From positions 124,001 to 188,000 of the forward strand of contig NZ_LOJJ01000018.1 of NCBI RefSeq assembly GCF_001595985.1: DNA of 64,000 nt. The letters are read 5' to 3'. Shown in pieces: positions 1 to 7,314 of this stretch (position 1 is the first letter of the stretch; each line of letters begins with the position of its first letter). The translations under genes and the position numbers were made by a program. The notes beneath the pieces are model-generated. The model worked only from the letters and a program-made list of their open reading frames with translations, was not told the origin of the DNA and did not search any database. The stretch is from Polynucleobacter sinensis (GTDB taxonomy: Bacteria > Pseudomonadota > Gammaproteobacteria > Burkholderiales > Burkholderiaceae).

Positions 1-246
1 GCCAATAGTTTGTTTGTAGTTTTTTTGAGGGGAGGAGGCTTCAACCTTGGTGCCAACCCCTTTTTTTCTTGAGATTAATCCAAGAGCTTGCAGTTCAGCA
101 ATGGCAGCTCGGATGGTATGCCGGCTAGCGGAGTAGATCTCAGAGAGCTCGAGCTCTGTTGGCAAAAGAGATCCAACGGGATAGCGCCCCGCTGAGATCG
201 CGTGCTTTAGTTTCTGAGCTAGTTGGACGTAAAGCGCCTGCTTCAT
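1..246 (-). CDS. GntR-family transcriptional regulator, C-terminus cut by window edge
   Basis: Only the first 82 residues lie in the window, read on the minus strand from ATG at 246. They show a GntR winged helix: opening MKQALYVQLAQKLKHAIS, then GRYPVGSLLPTE at residues 20-31, recognition-helix region SRHTIRAAIAELQALGLI at 41-58, and a wing beginning RKKGVGT at 60-66. The YPVGSLLPTE turn and the wing fit the HutC/UTRA branch, but the effector domain is outside the window, so the subfamily is open. It is divergent from the Bug/tartrate-dehydratase genes starting at 344. The 97-base gap holds two candidate operator palindromes, so it probably represses or activates that operon and itself. Confidence 0.85.
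   Translation of the reverse strand, partial: MKQALYVQLAQKLKHAISAGRYPVGSLLPTELELSEIYSASRHTIRAAIAELQALGLISRKKGVGTKVEASSPQKNYKQTIG
6..25 (+). repeat. 20-base direct repeat, copy 1
   Basis: The 20-base string TAGTTTGTTTGTAGTTTTTT occurs here, inside the truncated GntR gene on its non-coding strand, and again exactly at 9311-9330. It is T-rich, so chance is not excluded. Confidence 0.5.
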
Positions 247-258
247 GTTTAAAAATTC

Positions 259-286
259 TTGACTATAAGTACGGACATAGTACACT
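259..286 (+). promoter_or_regulatory. Candidate sigma-70 promoter for the Bug/tartrate dehydratase operon
   Basis: TTGACT at 259-264 (5 of 6 to the -35 consensus) is followed after 16 bases by TACACT at 281-286 (4 of 6 to the -10 consensus). It points at the gene starting at 344 and sits in the divergent gap with the GntR gene. One operator-like palindrome (266-279) fills the spacer and the second (291-304) lies at about the transcription start, an arrangement typical of repression. Confidence 0.45.
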
Positions 287-304
287 TTTGTATGTACGGA
301 CATA
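266..304. promoter_or_regulatory. Tandem operator-like palindromes for the GntR regulator
   Basis: Two copies of a 14-base element occur 25 bases apart: TAAGTACGGACATA at 266-279 and TATGTACGGACATA at 291-304. The second is a near-perfect palindrome of form TATGTnCGnACATA; the first differs from it at one base. The 11-base core GTACGGACATA is identical in both. GntR-family proteins bind short dyads of this size next to their own genes. The assignment to the regulator at 1-246 is by position only. Confidence 0.55.
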
Positions 305-343
305 TGACATAATGATTCATCAAATAATGCCTTGGAGACGGAG

Positions 344-1303
344 ATGAAAAAAAGAATTACTTCATTAGTGTTGCTGCTAGTTTTGTGTATTGGGGTTGCG
401 CATGCTTACCCAACGGGGCCGGTCACCATTGTGGTGCCTTTCCCAGCGGGTCAAACCGGTGACATTATTGCTAGAACCTTAGCGGTTGAGCTTGCAAAAA
501 AATATGGCAAGCCATTTGTGATTGATAACCGTCCCGGTGCTGGCGGTCAGATCGGTACAACTTATGCGGCTAGGGCGAAAAATGATGGATCTGTTTTGTT
601 AATGACCTCTTCAGGACCATTTGCAATTGCGCCAGTCCTGTATCCGGGAACGCTTCCTTATCAGCCCTTGCGAGATTTTTCAGTAATCGTTGAGGCGGCT
701 ACTACCCCGCAGATTTTGGCTGTCAGTAATGATTCTGGCATTAAAAATGTGGATGAGCTAGTCAAGGCTGCTAAGGCAAAAGAAATTACTTATGCATCTG
801 CTGGAAATGGTTCAACTCAGCATTTATCTATGGAGCTTTTGAAGCAGCAGCTGGGTATTCAGATGTTGCACATTCCATTTAAGGGTAGTTCTGAATCAAA
901 GACTCAAGTGATGAGTGGACTTATTCCTGTCACATCGGATTCTTTACCAGCGATCCTTCCGCAAATTAAGGCGGGGCAATTGCGCGCTATTGCAGTATTG
1001 GATACCGTGCGCTCCCCTTACCTCCCAGGCGTGCCTACCTTGGCGGAGCAGGGCTTCCCCAAATTCACTACTCTTGCATTCTTTGGTTTAGTTGCCCCTA
1101 AGGGAACGCCAACAGCGGTGATTGACTCTTTAAATAAAGCGGTTAATGAGATTATTAAAACACCGGCCATACAGGAAAAATATAAAGAGCTGGCATTAAC
1201 CCCGCCAATTGAAAAAACACCCGAACAATTTAATCATTATTTGGCATCAGAGATGGCGAAGTGGGCGAAGGTTGCAGCCTTAGCAAATGCGAAGGGTGAT
1301 TAG
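344..1303 (+). CDS. Bug-family (TTT) periplasmic solute-binding protein
   Basis: A 319-residue periplasmic binding protein of the tripartite tricarboxylate transporter / Bordetella uptake gene family. These bind small carboxylic acids for TctAB-type permeases or for sensing. A signal peptide (MKKR, then a hydrophobic run ending GVAHA) would be cut before YPTGPV at about residue 22. The family ligand-loop motif is PAGQTGDIIART at about 34-45, followed by IDNRPGAGGQIG. ATG at 344 is preferred over an in-frame TTG at 332 because two GGAG elements lie just upstream. It stands first in an operon with tartrate-dehydratase-like genes, two bases before the next start, which suggests a hydroxy-dicarboxylate ligand. 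No TctA/TctB gene is nearby. Confidence 0.9.
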   Translation: MKKRITSLVLLLVLCIGVAHAYPTGPVTIVVPFPAGQTGDIIARTLAVELAKKYGKPFVIDNRPGAGGQIGTTYAARAKNDGSVLLMTSSGPFAIAPVLYPGTLPYQPLRDFSVIVEAATTPQILAVSNDSGIKNVDELVKAAKAKEITYASAGNGSTQHLSMELLKQQLGIQMLHIPFKGSSESKTQVMSGLIPVTSDSLPAILPQIKAGQLRAIAVLDTVRSPYLPGVPTLAEQGFPKFTTLAFFGLVAPKGTPTAVIDSLNKAVNEIIKTPAIQEKYKELALTPPIEKTPEQFNHYLASEMAKWAKVAALANAKGD

Positions 1304-1305
1304 TA

Positions 1306-2472
1306 GTGAAAATACTGAAGGTTGTCGAGACGCCAGTTAAGTTAGAGGGAAATATTTCTAATGCGTTAGTAAATTTTTCAAGCCATACCGTCTCTGCGCT
1401 TGCGATCATTACCGATCAAGTGCGCCATGGCAAGCCGGTCATTGGGTTGGCATTTAATTCAATAGGCCGTTTTGATCAAAGCGGAATCATTCGCTCTCGA
1501 ATGATTCCAAGGTTAATGCAGGCCACTCCAGATTCGCTATTGGATTCGACCGGCCAGCGCTTTAGTCCTGAAAACGTGCTGTCATGTATTTTGAAGAATG
1601 AAAAGCCTGGGGGTCATGGCGATAGAGCTCAGGCAGCCAGCGCGATTGAGCTTGCGATTTGGGAAATTAATGCACGTCTTGATGACGAGCCTGTTAGTCA
1701 AACGATTGCCAAATATTTTGATCGAGGCGCTCGCGAGGAATCTGTTGCAGTCTATGCTGCTGGTGGTTATTACTATGATGGTGAGAATGATTCGGCTTTG
1801 CGGAATGAAATAGCCAGATATCAAGACGCCGGATTTACTAAATTTAAGATGAAAATTGGTGGCGCAGATTTGAAGCGTGATATGCAGCGTATTGAGGCTG
1901 CAATTGAGGTTGCTGGTTCTGGGCAGAATTTGGCAGTTGATGCCAACGGTCGTTTTAGTTTGAATGACGCATTGGCTTATGCCAGTGCAATGCAAAAATA
2001 TAAACTATGGTGGTTTGAAGAGGCGGGCGATCCGCTTGATTTTGAATTAAATGCCGCGCTTTCAAAAGGGTACTCCGGAGCATTGGCTACCGGTGAGAAT
2101 TTATTCTCGCATCAGGATGTAAAAAATCTCGTCTTATTTGGTGGGGCTCGTCCAGATCGAGATATTTTTCAAATGGATCCCGGATTAAGTTATGGCGTAA
2201 GTGAATACGTCAAGATGATTGATGAGTTAGAGACCCGAGGATTTGACCGACGATTTGCTTATCCCCATGGGGGTCAACTGATGGGGTTGCACGTGGTTTC
2301 TGGCTTAGGTCTTGGGGGTTGTGAAACTTATCCCAATATTTTTCAGCCCATGGGTGGCTTTGGCGATGATATGGAGATTAATGAAGGTCGCGTAAGCATG
2401 CCAAGTAACCCGGGATTTGGATTTGAAAGCAAATCCAATTTGATTCATGAATTTGTAAAGTTATTGTCTTAA
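1306..2472 (+). CDS. tarD: Enolase-superfamily acid-sugar dehydratase, probably D(-)-tartrate dehydratase
   Basis: A 388-residue mandelate-racemase/enolase-superfamily enzyme, starting at GTG 1306. The C-terminal barrel carries KMK at 181-183 (base Lys183), metal ligands Asp212 (VDANGRF), Glu238 (WFEEAG) and Glu264 (TGENLF), and a catalytic His321 (YPHGGQ). As I recall, characterised Bradyrhizobium D-tartrate dehydratase uses Lys184, Asp213, Glu239, Glu265 and His322, the same set shifted by one. The N-terminal FNSIGRFDQSG and the C-terminal CETYPNIFQPMGGFGDD also resemble that family. The reaction would be D-tartrate to oxaloacetate plus water, in the cytoplasm. It follows the Bug gene and precedes a two-subunit hydro-lyase. 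Another acid-sugar substrate remains possible. Confidence 0.8.
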   Translation: MKILKVVETPVKLEGNISNALVNFSSHTVSALAIITDQVRHGKPVIGLAFNSIGRFDQSGIIRSRMIPRLMQATPDSLLDSTGQRFSPENVLSCILKNEKPGGHGDRAQAASAIELAIWEINARLDDEPVSQTIAKYFDRGAREESVAVYAAGGYYYDGENDSALRNEIARYQDAGFTKFKMKIGGADLKRDMQRIEAAIEVAGSGQNLAVDANGRFSLNDALAYASAMQKYKLWWFEEAGDPLDFELNAALSKGYSGALATGENLFSHQDVKNLVLFGGARPDRDIFQMDPGLSYGVSEYVKMIDELETRGFDRRFAYPHGGQLMGLHVVSGLGLGGCETYPNIFQPMGGFGDDMEINEGRVSMPSNPGFGFESKSNLIHEFVKLLS

Positions 2473-2486
2473 GTTAAGGAAAGAAT

Positions 2487-3329
2487 ATGCGTGAAATCCA
2501 CGTTGATGAAATCATCAATACCGTTGCTAAGTTATGTATTGATGCCTGCCATGAATTGCCAAGAACGGTAGTCAAAGCATTTCATGATGCCGCCGAAAAA
2601 GAAACCTCACCTTTTGGTAAGTCAGTTTTATTCAAGCTGATCGAGAATGACAAGATTGCTCGAGAGAATAATGTTTCATATTGTCACGATACAGGCTTGA
2701 CCATTGTTTATGTGGATGTAGGGCAGGATGTGCATATTGTGGGGGGCGATTTCCAGGATGCGATTAATGCCGGAGTGCGTAAAGGATATGCGGATGGTTT
2801 TATGCGTAAATCTGTCGTGGGCGACCCCTTAAAGCGCGTCAATACCAATGACAACACTCCAGCTGTGATTCATACGGAAATAGTTCCGGGATCTACCATC
2901 AAATTTACCGTGTTACCCAAAGGTGGCGGTAGCGAAAACTGGAGCACGATGAAGTTTTTACTGCCTGGAGAAGGTGCTGAAGGGGTGAAAAAATTTGTAG
3001 TTGCTGCAATTGAGGCTGCGGGCGGGAGTGCTTGCCCTCCTCTGACGGTGGGGGTTGGGATTGGTGGAAGCTTCGATAAGGTGAGTGATATTGCCAAAAA
3101 GGCTATTACTCGAGAGATCGGTGATTACCATCCAGAGCCACATATTGCCCAGCTCGAAAAAGAATTGCTTGAAGAAATCAATAAAACGGGTATTGGACCT
3201 CAGGGTTATGGGGGGAATAGCACTGCGATATGGGTTGCCGTAGAAACATTTGCTTGTCATATCACCGCGCTTCCAGTAGCCGTCAATATTCAGTGCCATG
3301 CGGCACGTCGTCAAACTGCAGAAATTTAA
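2487..3329 (+). CDS. Class I Fe-S hydro-lyase alpha subunit (fumarase / L-tartrate dehydratase type)
   Basis: A 280-residue alpha subunit of a two-subunit class I fumarase or L-tartrate dehydratase. Three cysteines stand where the 4Fe-4S cluster is held in this family: Cys66 (SYCHDTG), Cys183 (SACPPLTVGVGIGG) and Cys270 (IQCHAAR). The length matches separate alpha subunits rather than fused FumA. The beta subunit follows eight bases after the stop. With tarD upstream, L-tartrate dehydratase (to oxaloacetate) or another hydroxy-dicarboxylate activity is as plausible as fumarase. Sequence alone does not separate these. Confidence 0.88.
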   Translation: MREIHVDEIINTVAKLCIDACHELPRTVVKAFHDAAEKETSPFGKSVLFKLIENDKIARENNVSYCHDTGLTIVYVDVGQDVHIVGGDFQDAINAGVRKGYADGFMRKSVVGDPLKRVNTNDNTPAVIHTEIVPGSTIKFTVLPKGGGSENWSTMKFLLPGEGAEGVKKFVVAAIEAAGGSACPPLTVGVGIGGSFDKVSDIAKKAITREIGDYHPEPHIAQLEKELLEEINKTGIGPQGYGGNSTAIWVAVETFACHITALPVAVNIQCHAARRQTAEI

Positions 3330-3336
3330 TATCACT

Positions 3337-3903
3337 ATGGCAACTTATCATTTAACTACTCCTTTGACAGATGATGTCATCAAGCAACTCCACGTTGGCG
3401 ATGAGGTATTTTTATCGGGCGTTATTTACATGGCTCGTGATGCAGCCCATAAGCGCTTTATTGATTTGGTAAACGAAGGAAAGCCGCTGCCGATTGATTT
3501 AACGGGGCAGGTTGTTTTTTACGGTGGGCCGGGCCCTACTAAGCCGGGACATGCTATTGGCGTAGTGGCTCCAACCTCATCATATCGAATGGACCCCTAC
3601 GCCACTGTCTTGTTTGACATAGGCGTCAAGGCGGCAATTGGCAAAGGGAATCGTGGCTTGGCGATTCGAGAATCTTGTAAAAAGAATACGGCGGTAGGAT
3701 TTTCTGCAATTGGCGGTATTTCAGCGACATTATTTGCTTGTATTAAAAGTGCTGAAATCGTCGCTTACGAGGACTTGAAAGCCGAGGCGGTACAAAAGCT
3801 AGTCATTGAGGATTTTCCTCTCTTTGTGACAAATGATGCTTATGGTCGCGATTTATATGAAGAGCAGGTTGCGGAATTTAAGACTAAGCTTACCCAGGGG
3901 TAG
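3337..3903 (+). CDS. Class I Fe-S hydro-lyase beta subunit (fumarase / L-tartrate dehydratase type)
   Basis: A 188-residue beta subunit partner of the preceding gene. It opens MATYHLTTPLTDDVIKQLHVGD and contains LSGVIYMARDAAHKRF, YGGPGPTKPGHAIGVVAPTSSYRMD and the glycine-rich IGKGNRGL, all typical of the TtdB / fumarase C-terminal domain. The open frame extends upstream to 3298 inside the alpha gene, but ATG 3337 starts the family's normal N-terminus. The operon appears to stop here, because a hairpin with a T-run follows at 3937-3968. Confidence 0.88.
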   Translation: MATYHLTTPLTDDVIKQLHVGDEVFLSGVIYMARDAAHKRFIDLVNEGKPLPIDLTGQVVFYGGPGPTKPGHAIGVVAPTSSYRMDPYATVLFDIGVKAAIGKGNRGLAIRESCKKNTAVGFSAIGGISATLFACIKSAEIVAYEDLKAEAVQKLVIEDFPLFVTNDAYGRDLYEEQVAEFKTKLTQG

Positions 3904-3936
3904 GTTTTTGTAATGGTTGTAGCAGTCGGATATGAG

Positions 3937-3968
3937 ATGCCCCCGCTAGAAATACTGGGGGTATTTTT
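3937..3968 (+). terminator. Rho-independent terminator after the hydro-lyase beta gene
   Basis: Arms ATGCCCCC (3937-3944) and GGGGGTAT (3957-3964) pair with one G-T wobble around a 12-base loop, and a T-run follows (TATTTTTCT). It lies 34 bases after the stop of the beta subunit and separates that operon from the nitroreductase gene. Confidence 0.75.
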
Positions 3969-4021
3969 CTCTTTCGGGAATTGGGTCACAATATCGAGAG
4001 AAAACCTCAAAAGAGTCGAGT

Positions 4022-4720
4022 ATGAAATCAATTGAAAGCGCAATCACTTCGCGAATGTCTGTGCGGGCATTTACTCATCAAGCCATTTCTCGAGAAGCGA
4101 TTCTAAAGTTGTTAGCAATAGCAAGTAGGGCACCGTCAGGAACCAATACGCAACCCTGGAAAGTCTATGTTCTTGAGGGTCAGGTGCGTCAGGATCTATG
4201 TCAAAAAGTGTGTGCGGCGTACGATAGCATCGCGCTAAATCCAGAGTTAGCTAAGGAGTACCAGCCGGGCTATTCCTATTACCCTAGTCAATGGTTTAGT
4301 CCTTATATCGATAGACGTCGTGAAAATGGCTGGGGTCTGTATGGTTTATTGGGCATCACCAAGGGTGACAAAGAAAAAATGCATGCTCAGCATCGTAAAA
4401 ACTTTGAGTTTTTTGGTGCTCCAGTCGGTTTATTTTTCACCATAGACAAAGCTTTGGGAATGGGCTCAATGCTCGATTACGGCATGTTCTTGGAGAACTT
4501 GATGATCGCAGCGCGAGGTGAAAGTTTGGATACCTGCCCACAGGCGGCCTGGAATGATTACTCAAAAATTATTTTGCCGTTTATTGGTGCTGGAGATAAT
4601 GAAATGTTGGTGTGCGGTATGGCTTTGGGTCATGCGGATAAGTCCAATATTGTGAATACCTTTCATACGCCTCGGGTTTCTCCAGCAGAGTTCACCACTT
4701 GGGTTGGCGATGCTTCGTAA
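4022..4720 (+). CDS. Nitroreductase-family FMN oxidoreductase
   Basis: A 232-residue nitroreductase-fold protein. The N-terminal TSRMSVRAFTHQAISREA and RAPSGTNTQPWKVYVL (about 37-52) match the FMN-binding region of NfnB/NfsB relatives. The usual C-terminal glycine-rich FMN loop is represented by LPFIGAGDNEMLVCGMALG. Members reduce nitro groups, quinones or enones with NAD(P)H. It lies after a terminator and 12 bases ahead of a ketopantoate-reductase-like gene, so the two are probably co-transcribed. The substrate is unknown, and I see no strong Shine-Dalgarno before ATG 4022. Confidence 0.85.
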   Translation: MKSIESAITSRMSVRAFTHQAISREAILKLLAIASRAPSGTNTQPWKVYVLEGQVRQDLCQKVCAAYDSIALNPELAKEYQPGYSYYPSQWFSPYIDRRRENGWGLYGLLGITKGDKEKMHAQHRKNFEFFGAPVGLFFTIDKALGMGSMLDYGMFLENLMIAARGESLDTCPQAAWNDYSKIILPFIGAGDNEMLVCGMALGHADKSNIVNTFHTPRVSPAEFTTWVGDAS

Positions 4721-4732
4721 GGTCGCTTATTA

Positions 4733-5659
4733 ATGGGATTTCGCAAGATCTATGTGTTGGGCGCGGGGGCTGTGGGCTGCTATTTTGGCGGCATGTTGGC
4801 GCGTGCCCATCACGATGTCACTTTGATTGCAAGACCAGACAGAGCTAAAGCAATTAATACATCTAGTTTGACAATGGATTGCAAATCCTTTTGTGAGACT
4901 GTGCATGTGAATGCCAGTAGTGATATTTCATTATTGCGGGATGCTGATCTCGTGTTGTTAAGTGTAAAGTCTCCTGACACTAAAAAAGTGATTGAAGATA
5001 TTGCGCCGATACTATCTCATCGGGCGGTAATACTGAGTTTGCAAAATGGCGTGGCGAACGTTGATATTGCCACTCAAATTATTCCTAATCCCATTTATCC
5101 TGCCGTGGTCTATGTTGCCTGTGGAATGGTTGGGGATACAGTAATGAAGCATCATGGAAGAGGTGAGCTGTTAGTTGGTTGCTTGAGTCAAGCAAACGTT
5201 CGGGATTTGGAAATTCTTGGTGAGCTATGCCAGCTATTTAAGTCGTCATCGGTTCCTTGTGACATTGCGCCACAGATTGATAGGGATATGTGGTTAAAGT
5301 TTCTGGTCAATTGCTCCTACAACGGAATATCAGGAATCGGCCAAATGTCATATGGGGAGATGGTGAAGATTCCTGAAGTAATGGCTTTGATTGAGGGGAT
5401 TACAGCCGAGTTTTTAGCGATTGCCACCTGCAAGGGAATAAAAATTACCGCTGCAGAAGCTAAAGAAGCAAATGAATTGATTGCTAAGACGATGGCTACA
5501 CAGATCTCTTCTACCGCACAAGATCTCGCAAAAAATAAACGTACTGAGATTGATTTTCTCAATGGTTATATTGTGGAGCTTGGAAGGCGCTATGGTATTC
5601 CAACCCCCTACAATGAGTCCATCTTTTCGATGGTAAGGATGCTCGAATTAAAGCAATAA
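4733..5659 (+). CDS. Ketopantoate reductase (PanE/ApbA) family protein
   Basis: A 308-residue protein with an N-terminal Rossmann fold: KIYVLGAGAVGCYFGGMLA at about 5-23, the GxGxxG of PanE/ApbA proteins. A C-terminal helical domain carries WLKFLVNCSYNGISG, the lysine/asparagine helix of the family. Members reduce 2-dehydropantoate to pantoate with NADPH, but paralogues inside catabolic clusters often act on other 2-oxo acids. Because it sits beside carboxylic-acid dehydratases and a nitroreductase rather than pan genes, a catabolic 2-oxoacid reductase role is an equally likely inference. Confidence 0.83.
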   Translation: MGFRKIYVLGAGAVGCYFGGMLARAHHDVTLIARPDRAKAINTSSLTMDCKSFCETVHVNASSDISLLRDADLVLLSVKSPDTKKVIEDIAPILSHRAVILSLQNGVANVDIATQIIPNPIYPAVVYVACGMVGDTVMKHHGRGELLVGCLSQANVRDLEILGELCQLFKSSSVPCDIAPQIDRDMWLKFLVNCSYNGISGIGQMSYGEMVKIPEVMALIEGITAEFLAIATCKGIKITAAEAKEANELIAKTMATQISSTAQDLAKNKRTEIDFLNGYIVELGRRYGIPTPYNESIFSMVRMLELKQ

Positions 5660-5664
5660 CTTCA

Positions 5665-5919
5665 TTACTTGATGAATTGCCTTCTGATGAAATAGAACAG
5701 TGCGCCATAAAAGCAACCAATCAGAAATGTCGCACCAAGCAAGCCAAGAGCTAGTAGTGGATTAAAGACTTGAACCTGAAATGGTGAATTAAGCATGTGC
5801 AGCTTAAAGATAAAGTCCATCAAAGGCTGTGCCCAACCGATTGCAAGCAAAATCACCCAGAAAAAATGCAGGCTTGATAGGCAGATGCCACCAATAATGC
5901 TGGTACGTAACAGATTCAT
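5665..5919 (-). CDS. Small two-helix membrane protein, function unknown
   Basis: An 84-residue minus-strand frame with two clear hydrophobic segments, about 7-30 (IIGGICLSSLHFFWVILLAI) and 54-76 (NPLLALGLLGATFLIGCFYG), ending in a basic tail RRQFIK. It fills the space between the convergent ketopantoate-reductase-like gene and the GntR/UTRA gene. I do not recognise the family. The membrane composition and fit in the gap argue for a real gene. Confidence 0.6.
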   Translation of the reverse strand: MNLLRTSIIGGICLSSLHFFWVILLAIGWAQPLMDFIFKLHMLNSPFQVQVFNPLLALGLLGATFLIGCFYGALFYFIRRQFIK

Positions 5920-5986
5920 GTTAGACCCCTTTGCGTATGCTTTTATCTTAAACCAAAGCCTGGGGTTAGCGGCTTATTTCTTCTAT

Positions 5987-6727
5987 TTACTCTTTTAAGC
6001 CCAGTTCATTCTGATACAGGCTGAGATTGGTATTGACATAGCGATTGCGGTATTCGATAAGCTCATCACCATAGGTGTAGGCAAATCTCGTGATTTTAAG
6101 GATAGCATCCGTTTTCTTTAATCCCAATTCTTCACGAACAAATTCAGGAACCTTAATTGCTTCTACATGCTCCTTAATTCTCACGACAGTTAAGCCAAAT
6201 TGTGTTTGGTAGAGTGAATATATTGATCCTAATCTGTTCTCAAAACCTTTTTGAGTTAGTTTGGAAAATTTTTTATGGGGTAACCAAAGTCTGTCATACA
6301 TCACCGGGTGCCCATTGATTAAGCGCAAGTTATCGATCATAAAAAATGAATCATTTTCATGAACATTGAAGATTTTTGAGAGCTCTTTAGTGCTTGCCAC
6401 CTTTTTCAGGGCTAACAACTTCGGTTCAATTAGCATCTTGCTGTTACCGGATGGGTCGGCAAAGTTGAAGAAGGTGCTAAATTGGTTGTGCTGGTCATGT
6501 CTTGCGACGGTTGTGCCGATTCGAGCCCTCCTAAGTAAAACTTTCTCAGCTACAAGGTCTTCAACGGCTTTTCTAACTGTGCCAATGCTAACTGAGAACA
6601 TTTTTGCCAACTCTGGCTCGGTAGGAATTTTGGCGCCAGGCACCCATTCACCACTACTCAGCTTGGCCAGCATCGCGCTTCTCACTGAGTTGTAGAGGGG
6701 TTGGTCAAATCTACCGCGCTTATTCAT
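5987..6727 (-). CDS. GntR-family regulator with UTRA effector domain
   Basis: A 246-residue HutC-type regulator. The N-terminal winged helix includes GEWVPGAKIPTEPELAKMF at about 31-49 and SIGTVRKAVEDLVAEKVLL at about 52-70. The C-terminal UTRA domain contains DNLRLINGHPVMYDRLWLP, the small-molecule-binding fold, and ends with a YRNRYVNTNLSLY strand. It is divergent from the VOC/Bug/CoA-transferase operon at 6855. The gap holds a 26-base perfect palindrome over a strong promoter, making it the likely repressor of that operon. Confidence 0.9.
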   Translation of the reverse strand: MNKRGRFDQPLYNSVRSAMLAKLSSGEWVPGAKIPTEPELAKMFSVSIGTVRKAVEDLVAEKVLLRRARIGTTVARHDQHNQFSTFFNFADPSGNSKMLIEPKLLALKKVASTKELSKIFNVHENDSFFMIDNLRLINGHPVMYDRLWLPHKKFSKLTQKGFENRLGSIYSLYQTQFGLTVVRIKEHVEAIKVPEFVREELGLKKTDAILKITRFAYTYGDELIEYRNRYVNTNLSLYQNELGLKE

Positions 6728-6781
6728 GCAAAACAGTCCTTTAGGGTGGGGTGCTCGTTTGATTTTAATTCAATGAAGTCC

Positions 6782-6809
6782 TTGACAATATATTAATCAT
6801 ATATATGAT
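6782..6809 (+). promoter_or_regulatory. Strong sigma-70 promoter for the VOC/Bug operon
   Basis: TTGACA at 6782-6787 is a perfect -35. It is followed after 16 bases by TATGAT at 6804-6809, 5 of 6 to the -10. It drives toward the start at 6855. The -10 lies inside a perfect palindrome, so occupancy by a regulator would block polymerase. Confidence 0.7.
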
Positions 6810-6815
6810 TAATAT
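6790..6815. promoter_or_regulatory. 26-base perfect palindromic operator overlapping the promoter
   Basis: Every base from 6790 pairs with its symmetric partner up to 6815, centred between 6802 and 6803. The core is AATCATATATATGATT. It spans the region between -35 and -10 and covers the whole -10 hexamer. Its place between the GntR/UTRA gene and its divergent neighbour makes it the probable binding site of that regulator. Confidence 0.75.
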
Positions 6816-6854
6816 GAATGTGGCACATTTATCAATCTACCTAAGGAAGTAATC

Positions 6855-7286
6855 ATGTCAAATTTAATTAAACACATAGCAATGCGCGTCTTGAATATCG
6901 ATGAATCTAGGAAGTTTCATGAGACAGTATTTGGCTATAAGCATGTCAATACGGTATTGCGTAAGGGAAAGCATGGCGACCATATTTCTTGTCACATGAC
7001 CGATGGTTATATGGATTTAACCTTAATTCACTATGAAACCCCTAATGCGGATGAGGCGGATTTTGCTGGTCCAGCACCTTGTATTCATCACATTGGTATG
7101 GAAGTTGAAGATCTGGATGCCTTCATTAAGGAGATTAAGGCCAATGGCGGGGAAATTTTGACGGAGCCAGGCCATTTGCCGGTAAAGTTTCGCTCCCCAG
7201 GAGGCCCTGTCGCAGAAGTGGTGCCAATGGAGCGTTGGGAAGCAAAGACCTTAAGTGCCGGCGTTCACGGGAAAGTGCTAGCTTAA
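6855..7286 (+). CDS. VOC (glyoxalase/dioxygenase fold) protein
   Basis: A 143-residue vicinal-oxygen-chelate protein with two beta-alpha-beta modules. Likely metal-ligand positions include His8 (KHIAMRV), the HHIGMEVED segment at about 77-85, and the C-terminal EVVPME. Members include lactoylglutathione lyase, methylmalonyl-CoA epimerase and extradiol dioxygenases. A start at ATG 6855 has an AAGGAAG Shine-Dalgarno at a normal distance. It is first in an operon with two Bug proteins and a CoA-transferase, so an isomerase or lyase acting on a small acid is more likely than detoxification. The substrate is unknown. Confidence 0.83.
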   Translation: MSNLIKHIAMRVLNIDESRKFHETVFGYKHVNTVLRKGKHGDHISCHMTDGYMDLTLIHYETPNADEADFAGPAPCIHHIGMEVEDLDAFIKEIKANGGEILTEPGHLPVKFRSPGGPVAEVVPMERWEAKTLSAGVHGKVLA

Positions 7287-7314
7287 GCTTTACTAATATA
7301 TCGAAGGGGTCGAA

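Noticed and set aside
159..347. Plus-strand open frame of 62 codons at the left end
   Set aside because: It lies antisense to the GntR gene and covers the divergent promoter; no domain or ribosome site.
1582..1995. Minus-strand open frame of 137 codons inside the tartrate-dehydratase-like gene
   Set aside because: Fully antisense to a gene with intact catalytic motifs; low-complexity translation with no family resemblance.
3298..3336. Longer N-terminus for the hydro-lyase beta subunit, starting inside the alpha gene
   Set aside because: The family N-terminus begins at ATG 3337; the extra residues are the out-of-frame end of the alpha gene.
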